From NCBI GenBank assembly GCA_964036045.1, contig OZ038400.1:12707079-12771078 (forward strand): DNA of 64,000 nucleotides, in the 5' to 3' direction. Origin of the DNA: Eutreptiella sp. 'Long Island Sound 2002' (taxonomy: Eukaryota > Euglenozoa > Euglenophyceae > Eutreptiales > Eutreptiaceae). This document shows positions 55,346-64,000 of the stretch, piece by piece. Position numbers and translations under genes: made by a program. The notes under the pieces are model-generated. The model saw only the letters and a program-made list of their open reading frames with translations, ran no database searches and was not told the origin of the DNA. Each line of letters starts with the position of its first letter. Positions within the stretch are counted from its first letter, which is position 1.

Positions 55346-56463
55346 TTGAGTGAGGCTAGCACACCAGGAGGGACAGTACCCCCCCCTCGACACGTGAGCA
55401 GGGAACGCATCCCTCGTCACACGCCACTTTCCAATCCTGTTGGGAAGCGCACCAGACGTTCCTAACCGTTGAACCCATGTCATATGTCTTTGGTACAGCT
55501 TCATGGCCCCCGAACGATGTTTTCGTTACTTGCACTCATTTACCAAAAGAAAGGATGACACAATTCATGCCCACCACTGTTCCCGATCCTTGACTCCATT
55601 GCAAGGTTCCAGGAACTCTCCCGTATGTGTGACATTCTAGAGTCCCTTGTTTCAGCTTTGAGCAATGTGGACCCACGATTCCTTTTTTTTGTTCCCAATG
55701 TGCTTTGCCACACAAAGGGTACGAAATGGCATGGCAACATGGTTTGAACGAACAGCACGAGCGTCCCCTACTCTTAGCATACATGCCAGTCATGCCAGTG
55801 GGGCAGCCGTGTCAGCGACACAACTCGTCCTGCAGTACTTCAGGGGTGCATTATGCCACCTTGCTATGCATTATGCTGCACAGTGTGTTGTGCTATCTTT
55901 TGTGCCTCATGTGCACAGTGGAGCCGGAACCCTGTGTTTTGCCAATGCATGACCTTGTGGCAGACCCATCTCATCTACACTGCGTGTCATATCTGCTACC
56001 GCAACCATTCGTGGGATCTTTGTAGAACTAGACCCAACACACCTTTCCAACCAGGGATTGGGGTGGGTGCGTGGTTGGGTGGGGGGGGGGGGTGAGCAAA
56101 GGGCCCCGAATGACGTGGAACGAAAAGTTGACCAAAGCAAGGGTCACGGATTTGGAACGCTTTGACATATAAGGAAGGGACCACGCACCTCATGTGGCTC
56201 CTGTTGGTACCTATAAGTGGTTTTAGCCAAATATACCAAGGAGATGTACCACAGGCTCACAACCCATGCACCCTTACCCCAGCCTTCCCCAACCATTCCA
56301 AATAGATGTTTTCTCTTTGTAGGTGCGCAAACCCCAATGAAAGCTTTGGTGTTGAACCACCAATTGATGATATGATGTGCGCTATTGCTACTATTGTTGC
56401 TGCTCGTGCTGTTGCTATTGTTCTTGCTCACGCGATTGCGGGTAATTTGAGGGCGTATTGTGA
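55346..56463. other. Single-copy stretch, no gene recognised
   Basis: It contains short ORFs on both strands, a G run near 56084, and a GCT/ATT-type trinucleotide-like stretch at about 56385-56430. I cannot support a gene. Confidence 0.5.
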
Positions 56464-56475
56464 GGGGTAAAAATA
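56464..56475 (+). other. Remnant at the module B border
   Basis: GGGGTAAAAATAGGGTTAG, starting here, leads into module B and corresponds to the TTAGGG tract before copy 1 at 27942-27965. Only one or two units remain. Confidence 0.4.
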
Positions 56476-58912
56476 GGGTTAGCTATATTATCTCTAACCC
56501 ACAGTGTGCCGGGAAAATTTCCAAATTGTCCCTTGATGCGAGAGGATAATTATGAAAAAGTGTTTGACCCCTTTTGGACCCTTTTGCGATCGTGAAATGC
56601 CCCAATGTCAAGCCCTCTTGGAATTTTTGGAGGCTTGGGGGGGGGGGTCAATGGGTAACTAGAGAGTGTTGGGCGCCTGGGACTGAGTATTTGAAACCGA
56701 AATGCAGCACGTGCACTGCTTTATGATAATTTACTTCAGCCTGAAACCTTGAGCCAGAATAAGTGGACTCACCCCCCGTTTCCTGGGGTTCCATAGTGAC
56801 AATGAGAGTTGGAGTGTCCGGTGCTGCACCGCTACGATGCCCACCCCCTGCGTGTGACAGGACACTGTGCGCCACTCAAAGGCTGGGCCTTGCTCCAACG
56901 TCCTTTGAAAGGGGTGGCCCTTGGTCCAAAAGCATTTCAGCATTTCAAAGGGGGGGGTGCTTTTACGGCAAGGGGGGGGGGGGGCCTTTGGGGCGGGATG
57001 ACATCCTTTGGCACCGTGTATTTCGAACTGCAGCTTGGTGCTTTTGTTTTGCTTTGATGTGTACAAGGGACCCAAGGCCGGTGGGCCAAAACCAATGATT
57101 CGAGGGTAAAATCCAAGGACCACAACTTAAATTGCAGGGAGCGAGGGTTAAATGCAAAACGTCTATGGGAAAAACCCTAGGACCGAAAGGTAGAACCCAA
57201 GGACCAAAGGGCAACATCCAAAGACAAGAGGGTTTTTTCCCTGTTGATACATTGCCCAAAGTCACACACTGAAATGGTCCTTTGAAAGGGGTGGGCCTTG
57301 GTCCAAAAGCATTCCAAAAGAGAAAAATCTTTTCAAACGGGTGCGGTTTGCTCCAACTACTCTTGAGAAGCGTGGGCCTTGCTCCAAAATTCGGTAGAAA
57401 AGGGTTGGTCCTCGCCCCATAGCCTTTAAATGGGTGTGCCTTGTTCCCAACACCTTTCCAAAGGCTGGGCCTTGCTCCAAAGTCCTTTGAAAGGGGTGGG
57501 CCTTGGTCCAAAAGCATTTCAACAAAGTAAAATTCTTTCAAACGGGAAGAAAGAGATGGTCAAAGAGGCAGGAAGGGGGAGGGGGGGGAAGGCACTAAAA
57601 ATAGAATGTCATGGCAAACTGTTAAGACGACGTGGATGGGAGCGCAGTGAATGCAAAAGCTACTTGCCAGAACAAAGTAGGGTAGCCAAAAACAGGGGGG
57701 GGGGGGCAAAAATCATTACCATTAAAAAAAAGTAAAAGAACGCTCATGGAATTGCGAAGCCTTTTTTCGCAACTTGGATGGGCCAATATGGCTCCAGTGC
57801 ACCAGCCTGTTGTATGATGAGAGAATTGGTTTGTGAGTCGCAGTGGAGTCTAAAGAAGTGGGGTTTGCCCTGCATGCTCAAGTGGGGCGAATATGTGCGG
57901 GCATTGCGGATCATCTTGGGGGGGAGGGGGGGGGGGTTATGGGGTGGGTGATCCTTGATCTGCGGATGATTTGGTGGGGGCGGGGGTTTGGACCCCCGCG
58001 GATCAGTGATCCGCGGACCGCCTACCACACCTTGCCCAGTGATCACAAAGAGCACTCTCCTCCTTATTGCCACTTTACATGACGTTTTTCAAAAGCATGT
58101 GTTGCCCCATGTAAGTAGGAGTGATGGTTGAACTTCTAGTACTACTCGCTTCGGGGAGACTGTTTTTTTCTTTTTGAACAAAGCAACCCCCTCTGAGAGC
58201 CGACAAATTGACTGCCTGGGCTGTGTGAATAGTTCCTCTTCGCTTGTTGCGCCTGGGGGGGGAGGGAAATACACTACCATACATACAAGTCAAACTTGCA
58301 CCATGCACACACACCTTGGCCTATCAAGTTTGTCTTTCTGTCACTTCCTTTTGCTTTCAGCTGTGTCTGTGTCCTCACCAAAGATGCATCTACCTACCTG
58401 CGGTTTACATTGCTGGGGACTTCTCGTTCTATGGCAACGGCGTCGGCGAATTGATCTACGCACTGTCCTCCCTGTTCATCACTGCCAACGCGTACTACGA
58501 CATTCAGGTCACTTTCCAGACCGTCTCCGTGCAAATATCCGGTGGGCTCGTGGAGCTTTTGTATGGCAGTGTATGGATGGACGGTGACATTCAGTTGAAC
58601 AGTGGCAAGGTACCACCCCCAGTCCCTTGCCCAAACACCCCGTTTTCTGGTCCTTTTTATGGCCAAGCCACTTCCACTGAGTGTGAGTTTGGCATTATTT
58701 GCTGCCGCACTGCCTCACGCCTGACGACCCTCCAGCGAATGCAGCGCCCCAAGGTCAGCACACAGGCCTGCGCGTGAATGTGGAGGGCCCCTGTTCTTTG
58801 TGCCGAACACAAAATGGTGGTACGACATGGGCCTCTTTTCCGGGGGACGGCCTTCTGCAGCCCAGTTTCATTTGCCCTGGGCAATGTGACAAAGTTGTGA
58901 TGTTGTTTCATC
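56476..58912. repeat. Duplicated module B, copy 3
   Basis: Matches 27966-30388 from GCTATATTATCTCTAACCC onward with small changes. The 27-bp opening palindrome is degraded here (GGGAAAATTTCCAAATTGTCC). About 57545-57800 contains AT/G-rich sequence not found in copies 1 and 2. The 21-bp palindrome lies at 57996-58016 and the candidate exon at 58361-58609. Confidence 0.9.
58361..58609 (+). other. Candidate repeat-borne exon, copy 3 (open frame)
   Basis: 249 nt lie between GCTTTCAG and GTACC, exactly 83 codons in phase 0 at both edges and open throughout (LCLCPHQRCIYLPAVYIAGD... to GDIQLNSGK). The frame also stays open on both sides, so splicing is not required to explain it. Not recognised. 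Because two of three copies carry a frameshift or altered donor, I treat it as a fossil exon or chance frame in a repeat. Confidence 0.35.
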
Positions 58913-59858
58913 CTAGGACCACAAGTTAAAATGCGGGGAGCGAAGGGTAAATGCAAAACGTCTATGGGAAAACCCCTAGGACCGAAAGGTAGAACCCAAG
59001 GACCAAAGGGTAACATCCAAAGACAAGAGGGTTTTTTCCCTTTCGATACAATGCCCAAAGTCACACACTGAAATGGTCCTTTGAAAGGGGTGGGCCTTGG
59101 TCCAAAAGCATTCCAAAAGAGCAAAATCCTTTCAAACGGGTGCGGTTTGCTCCAACTACTCTTGAAAAGCGTGGGCCCTACTCCAAAACTCGGTAAAAAG
59201 GGGTTGGTCCTCGCCCCATAGCCTTTAATTGGGTGTGCCTTGTTCCCAACACCTTTTCATGGGCTGGGCCTTGCTCCAAAGTCCTTTGAAAGGGGTTGGC
59301 CTTGGTCCGAAAGCATTTCAAAAGAGTAAAATCCTTTCAAACGGGTGCGGTTTGCTCCAACTACTCTTGAAAAGGGTGGGCCTTGCTCCAAAATTCGGTA
59401 CAAGGGGTCGGTCTTGGTCCCAGAATGCAAAAATATGAGAAGAAGGCGTCTAAACACAGAAAATGTTGAATATTGAAGCTCATTTTGTTGTTTTTTTTGG
59501 GGGGGGGAAGCCATGCACTAAAGGTGGCGAAGGCATCACAACATGAAAACAAAATGTTGCAAGGAGTTGCAGCCGAATAATGATGTGTGTGGCACATGAC
59601 GTTCCGAGGGTTGGGATCCGAGGATCTAGTTCAGGTCATCGAGCCAGAATTGGTTTGTGAGTCGCAGTGGTGTCTAAAGAAGTGGGGTTTGCCCTGCATG
59701 CTCAAGTGAGGCGAATATGTGCGGGCATTGCGGATCATTTTAGGAGGAAGGGGGGGGGGGTTATGGGGTGGGTGATCCGTGATCTGCGGATGATTTGGTG
59801 GGGGCGGGGGTTTGGACCCCCGCAGATCAGTGATCCGCGGACCGCCTACCACACCTTG
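58913..59858. repeat. Duplicated module B, copy 4 (truncated)
   Basis: A tandem repeat of 57114 onward, shift about 1801 bp (AGGACCACAAGTTAAAAT at 58915). It runs through the subrepeats and G-rich tract and stops at ACCACACCTTGCC (59858), where unrelated sequence leading to the 5S rRNA gene begins. The 21-bp palindrome is mutated in this copy (CGCAGATC). Confidence 0.9.
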
Positions 59859-60096
59859 CCTCGGCTTGGGTTACAGAGGCGGGGTCCCATTGAGGCCACG
59901 GTCACCTTTTTTTTCCCGGCTCGCCTGCGCCCATTTGCTCGTACTTGTCATCACTTGAGCCCGTCTTCCCCGTTTTCGGGGCGTCTGTATCTCATTGTCC
60001 CCCATGCGCGGCCCTTTTCGCTGAATTTTTCAGCGGTCGCCCGTTGGGACGCGGTCCACCCCTCGCCTGCGAACCAAACGTCCGCCCATGGCTGAT
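59859..60096. other. Upstream flank of the 5S rRNA gene
   Basis: 238 bp, GC-rich with a T8 run near 59908. No gene recognised. In eukaryotes 5S transcription depends mainly on an internal control region, so no promoter is called here. Confidence 0.5.
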
Positions 60097-60217
60097 GCAT
60101 ATGGCCATACTACAATGGGAACACACCTGAACCCGTACGATTTCAGAAGTCAAGCCTAGTCAGGCCCAGATAGTACTGAGGTGGGAGACCACTTGGGAAA
60201 ACTGGTTGCTGTACGCC
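60097..60217 (+). rRNA. 5S ribosomal RNA gene, euglenid type
   Basis: About 121 nt with the 5S layout. The 5' GCATATGGCCATAC pairs with 3' GTTGCTGTACGC to form helix I. The loop region has ACACCTGAACCCGTACGAT and TCAGAAGTCAAGCC, and the 3' domain has TAGTACTGAGGTGGGAGACC and ACTTGGGAAAACTGG. From memory it is closest to Euglena gracilis 5S rRNA among eukaryotic 5S sequences. Pairing in helix II (ACAATGGG against CCTAGT) looks imperfect and has extra bases relative to my recollection, so this copy may be diverged. T runs follow directly, as expected for pol III. It makes the 5S RNA of the large ribosomal subunit. The exact ends are uncertain by a few bases. Confidence 0.9.
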
Positions 60218-60222
60218 TCAAA

Positions 60223-60235
60223 TTTTTGCCTTTTT
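60223..60235 (+). terminator. Pol III-type T-run terminator after 5S
   Basis: Two T5 runs (60223-60227 and 60231-60235) begin about 6 bp after the 5S 3' end, in the correct strand orientation. Confidence 0.75.
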
Positions 60236-60390
60236 CCGGGACCTCCCGCGGCGCACCCCCAGACGCCCCCTCCATCCTGATTCCTCCCCTCCTTCCAACG
60301 TGCACACATGGCACATGTGCCACTGCGTACCGCCGGGCTCCCGGCAGCCCCCTTCCACGCCAACCCGCCGTCTGCGACATTTGGAGCGCA

Positions 60391-60478
60391 TTTTAGTACA
60401 TGGGTGACTATTAGCCACTCGGTAGGATCTGCTTGTTCCTAACGAGGCAGATCCTACCGAGTCGCCCATGGACTAAAA
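60391..60478. other. Long imperfect hairpin between 5S and SL RNA genes
   Basis: ACTCGGTAGGATCTGC (60417-60432) faces its perfect reverse complement (60447-60462) across a 14-nt loop. Outside it TTTTAGTACATGGGTGA (60391-60407) pairs with TCGCCCATGGACTAAAA (60462-60478) with two mismatches and a 9-nt bulge. It could be a small foldback element, an RNA, or a cruciform site. Confidence 0.8.
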
Positions 60479-60704
60479 ATGAGCTATTTGTACCAAATGC
60501 ACATGGAAAACACAGTACCCCCCCCCCATTTCGGGGTCGCTGAATCCAAAGCATCACTCATTTTGCCAATCCGAGACAGTGGCGTTGAGTTATGGGGGGT
60601 CCTAATGAGCGGTTGGGGGTCCTAAAAAACCGCGCGATGCACAGTGTGCGTGCCAACATGTGTGCAACAACGCGCTATGACACGCACACTCGCAGCAGGG
60701 GTAC
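60479..60704 (+). other. Upstream flank of the SL RNA gene
   Basis: It contains a C run near 60521, two GGGGGTCCTAA copies (60595 and 60616), and ACGCACACT/GTGTGCGT near 60640-60690. The SL RNA promoter should lie here, but I know of no fixed euglenid motif to point at. Confidence 0.4.
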
Positions 60705-60805
60705 ACTTTCTGAGTGTCTATTTTTTTTCGGTATGAACTTGCTTTGAGAAGCCAACCCGTGTGCTGACGCACCACTTTCTGGAGGCCAATGGGCCATATC
60801 CCTTC
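60705..60805 (+). ncRNA. Spliced leader (SL) RNA gene
   Basis: The first 26 nt (60705-60730) begin ACTTTCTGAGTGTCTA, continue with T8 and end in CG, the same as the Euglena spliced leader as I recall it. They are followed at once by GTATGAAC, a 5' splice donor. Downstream are a small stem GTGTG-CTGA-CGCAC, a CACTTTCTGGA that may serve as the Sm site, and a GGCC-AATG-GGCC hairpin, giving the usual SL RNA plan of leader, donor, stem, Sm site, stem. The SL RNA donates the leader to the 5' end of most nuclear mRNAs by trans-splicing. The 3' end is set at about 101 nt by the usual length and is approximate. It has the same orientation as the 5S gene 488 bp upstream. Confidence 0.95.
60730..60732 (+). 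promoter_or_regulatory. Trans-splicing donor site of the SL RNA
   Basis: The leader ends with G at 60730 and the intron-like part starts with GT at 60731-60732 (CG|GTATGA). Confidence 0.9.
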
Positions 60806-61019
60806 ACATGTCTGGAGTTCAAAACCCCTCCTCATGCAAACATTTGTTGCCTTGGAACTGCCCCGTAACAGTGCATTCCGCATTAAATACATGTCACTCC
60901 CACTGTGTATGTCCCCCCCCTCCCCCCTCAGCTAGGGGTAGGGGTTGTTCGTGTCCCTCCCATTTTGTAAAGACCCCCCCCCAACCCAGCTAGGGGTAGG
61001 GTTTGTCCGTGTCCAAGTT

Positions 61020-62865
61020 TCGCGGGAGGGGATAATTTTAAATTATCCCCTCGCTTTAGGGTAAAGATAGGGTTAGGGTTAGAATTTCTCCCTTGATGCG
61101 AAAGGAGATTATGAAAACATTGTATGATGTGAGGAAATAGTTTTAAATTATCCTCTCACGCGAGGGGATAGTTTTAAATTATCCCCTCGCGCGAGGGGAC
61201 ACTTTTAAATTATCCTCTCGCTTTGGGGTAAAGATAGGGTTACGGTTAGAAATTCTCCCTTGATGCGAAAGGAGATTCTGAAAATGTTGTATGATGTGAG
61301 GGGATAATTTCAAATTATCCCCTCGCTTTACGGTAAAGATAGGGTTAGGGTTAGAATTTCTCCCTTGATGCGAAATGAGATTATGAAAACGTTGTATGAT
61401 GTGAGGGGATAGTTTTGATAGTTTTGAACAATCCCCTCGCGTGAGGGAATAATTTTAAATTAGCCCCTCGCTTTGGGGTAAAGATAGGGTTAGGGTTAGA
61501 AATTCTCCCTTGATGCGAGAGGAGATTATGAGAATGTTGTATCATGTGAGGGGATAATTTGAAATTATCCCCTCGCGCGAGGGGATAATTTCGAATTCTC
61601 CCCTCGCGCGAGGGGATAATTTTAAATTCTCCCCCCGCGTGAGGGGATAATTTTAAATTATCCCCTCGCTTTAGGGTAAAGATAGGGTTAGGGTTAGAAA
61701 TTCTCCCTTGATGCGAAAGGAGATTATGAAAACATTGTATGATGTGAGGGGATAGTTTTAAATTATCCCCTCGCGCGAGGGGATAATTTTGAATTATCCC
61801 CTCGCTTTGGGGTAAAGGGTTAGGGTTAGGTTTGGAAATTCTCCCTTGACGCGAAAGGAGATTATGAAAACGTTGTATGATGTGAGGGGATGGTTTCAAA
61901 TTATCCCCTCGCGCGAGGGGATACTTTTGAATTATCCCCTCGCTTTAGGGTAAAGATAGGGTTACGGTTGGAAATTCCCCCTTGATGCAAAAGGAGATTA
62001 TGAGAACATTGTATGATGTGAGGGGATAGTTTTAGATTATCCCCTCGCGCGAGGGGATAATTTTAAATTATCCCCTCGCTTTGGGGTAAAGGGTTAGGGT
62101 TAGGGTTGGAAATTCTCCCTTGACGCGAAAGGAGATTATGAAAACGTTGTATGATGTGAGGGGATATTTTTAAATTATCCCCTCGCGTGAGGGGATACCT
62201 TTAAATTATCCCCTCGCGCGAGGGGATACTTTTAAATTATTCCCTCGCTTTAGGGTAAAGATAGGGTTAGGGTTAGAAATTCTCCCTTGATGCGAAAGAA
62301 GATGATGAAAACATTGTATGATGTGAGGGGATAGTTCTCAATTATCCCATCACGCGAGGGGATAATTTTAAATTATCCCCTCGCTCTGGGGTAAAGATAG
62401 GGTTAGGGTTGGAAATTCTCCCTTGACGCGAAAGGAGATTATGAAAACGTTGTATGATGTGAGGGGATGGTTTCAAATTATCCCCTCGCGTGAGGGGATA
62501 GTTTGGAATTATCCCCTCGCGCGAGGGGATACTTTTAAATTATCCCCTCGCTTTGGGGTAAAGATAGGGTTACGGTTGGAAATTTTCCCTTGATGCGAAA
62601 CGAGATTATGAAAATGTTGTATGATGTGAGGGGATAATTTTAAATTCTCCCATCACGCGAGGGGATAATTTTAAATTATCCCCTCGCTTTAGGGTAAAGA
62701 TAGGGTTAGGGTTGGAAATTATCCCTTGATGCGAAAGGAGATTATGAAAACGTTGTATGATGTGAGGGGATAGTTTTAAATTCTCCCCTCGCGCGAGGGG
62801 ATAATTTTCAATTATCCCCTCGCGCGAGGGGATACTTTTAAATTATCCCCTCGCTTTGGGGTAAA
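61020..62865. repeat. Array of perfect palindromes with TAGGGTTAGGG motifs
   Basis: Units of about 104-196 bp contain CTCGCTTTAGGGTAAAGAT, AGGGTTAGGGTTAG, AATTCTCCCTTGATGCGAAA and GAGATTATGAAAACGTTG. Between them lie one to three palindromic blocks. Two palindromes alternate: the 27-bp GAGGGGATAATTT-T-AAATTATCCCCTC (first at 61026-61052) and the 20-bp ATCCCCTCGCGCGAGGGGAT. The variable number of blocks causes the variable period. The same 27-bp palindrome opens module B at 27991. ORFs across it are artefacts. Confidence 0.95.
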
Positions 62866-62867
62866 GA

Positions 62868-62962
62868 TAGGGTTAGGGTTAGGGCTAGAGTTAGGGTTAG
62901 GGTTAGGGTTAGGGTTAGGGTTAAGGTTAGGGTTAGGGTTAGGGTTAGGGTTAGGGTTAGGG
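62868..62962 (+). repeat. Interstitial telomere-like tract
   Basis: About 16 TTAGGG-type units with a few variants (CTAGAG, TTAAGG), starting inside the last palindrome-array unit. Unrelated sequence follows (GGGGAATATCC). Confidence 0.95.
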
Positions 62963-62999
62963 GGAATATCCTATTGTCCGTCGGACTTTTTTTTTGGTT

Positions 63000-64000
63000 T
63001 TATTTTTCGCTCCATGGATGCTAGCTATCTGGGTGAACCCTGCTGCCCTGGCGATTTAACCGAACCACACCATGCATTGTCATTCAAAAACTCATGCACT
63101 GCACCCAGGTGGGTAGCACAGCTGTGGCTAGGGTAGTCAACAGTGAAGCAAAAAAATGCACGGCGATTGCAGAGCCTCTGAGCACCCTGCAAGACAACGT
63201 GGATTATCCACGCTGAACGTGCTACCTAGTAAAGGTCCAGCCTCACGGGTGACTCTCTGGCACCAATGTGATGAGATGTTCATTGGTGGATTTGTTCCCG
63301 TAGCACTTGCCCAGAAGGCCAGCATGCATTGTCATTCGAAATGCATGGCACTCCCCTTGCTGGTCTCTCCGATGTTTACCACAAACCATACATACAAAAA
63401 AGGCATGTTTCTGGGTAGTTCTCGATAGGCATAGTCGGCAACCCAAGGGACCCCTTCAGGATGTATCCACGGCTTCTGTGCCCCAAACCAATCACGTTGG
63501 TGAGATCTCTGCGATCAGGGCATGGACATCTGAACTCGCTTTGCCAAACCAAAACATTGTCCAGCCGCCGCAGCTCCATTAAGGTCCACCGCTTACTGGA
63601 AAAATTGGGGTAAAAATTGGGCATGTTCTTCGCCACACAAGGAGGGTGCTGGGTATACTTTGCACTGCACCACGGCCTTCTACCACCTTCAGAATGCATT
63701 CCACTTCACAAATGCCTTCCTCTCCATGATTACATCACATTCCAACCCATAGTTGCTCACCCGGGATGCTCCCCTTGCTGGTCCTCCTGCCATTTACCAC
63801 AAACCATACATACAAAAAAGGCATGTTTCTGGGTAGTTCTCCATAGGTGTAGTCGGCAACCCAAGGGACCCCTTCAGGATGTATCCACGGCTTCTGTGCC
63901 CCAAGCCTATCACGTTGGTGAGGTCTCTGGGATCACGGCATGGACATCTGAACCTGCTTTGCCAAACCAAAACATTGTCCAGCCGCCGCAGCTCCATTAA
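63000..64000 (+). repeat. 419-bp duplicated block related to the inverted-repeat ends
   Basis: ACCACAAACCATACATACAA occurs at about 63378 and 63797, and CATTGTCCAGCCGCCGCAGC at about 63554 and 63973, a shift of 419 bp. The second unit is cut by the window edge. The block is a diverged relative of 13292-14140 (shared AACCATACATACAAAA, GCATGTTTCTGGGTA, AGTCGGCAACCCAAGG). Confidence 0.85.

Noticed and set aside
58590-58609. 2A-like self-cleaving peptide (GDIQLNSGK)
   Set aside because: It lacks the required NPGP ending. The resemblance is limited to G-D-I-x-x-N.
60705-60730. Dinoflagellate origin, first considered because of the style of gag-pol
   Set aside because: The spliced leader and 5S are of Euglena type. 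The dinoflagellate leader is a different sequence and was not seen.
61381-61899. 172-residue minus-strand ORF in the palindrome array
   Set aside because: It is periodic sequence read through tandem units, with no domain.

Overview
The window is nuclear DNA of a euglenid, most likely Euglena gracilis or a close relative. The deciding evidence is at 60705-60730: a 26-nt stretch that, as I recall it, matches the Euglena trans-spliced leader (SL) over its whole length and is followed directly by a GT splice donor. A 5S rRNA-like gene of euglenid type lies about 490 bp upstream on the same strand (60097-60217). Linked SL RNA and 5S rRNA genes are known from Euglena. Interstitial TTAGGG-type tracts fit as well. 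These identifications rest on memory of the published RNAs, not on a search.

Most of the window is satellite and duplicated DNA. 1-12278 is a 29-bp minisatellite of roughly 420 units with higher-order repeats of 1885, 2233 and about 550 bp. It ends in a TTAGGG tract. 13292-24368 is a large inverted repeat. Its arms are built, from outside inward, of a unique block, a ~203-bp satellite and a ~404-bp satellite full of the palindrome GGTCTATAGACC. About 2 kb of single-copy DNA with a gene-like relic (minus strand, about 18520-19174) interrupts the inner part. A third, partial copy in forward orientation follows (24416-27941), again bounded by TTAGGG tracts. 27966-33836 holds ~1.8-kb tandem duplicated modules and two tandem dimers. 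Related modules return at 56476-59858.

35871-41303 and 52626-53135 are one ~147-bp satellite array split by an 11.3-kb LTR retrotransposon on the minus strand (41304-52625), with a 5-bp target duplication GGACC. Its pol frame is intact over 1551 codons: protease, a methyltransferase-like linker domain, reverse transcriptase, RNase H, HHCC/DD35E integrase and a GPY/F-like end. Its gag reading changes frame twice, and a TAG sits just before the protease. Each LTR carries a tRNA-like segment.

53136-55342 holds a (CA)n tract and a candidate host gene on the plus strand with Cys-rich and Gly/Lys-rich parts. 61020-62865 is an array of perfect palindromes closed by a long TTAGGG tract. The right edge is a 419-bp duplicated relative of the block at 13.3-14.1 kb. 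The two RNA genes are the only clearly functional-looking host genes. The rest is repeat DNA, one recently active-looking retroelement, and decayed or unproven coding sequence.
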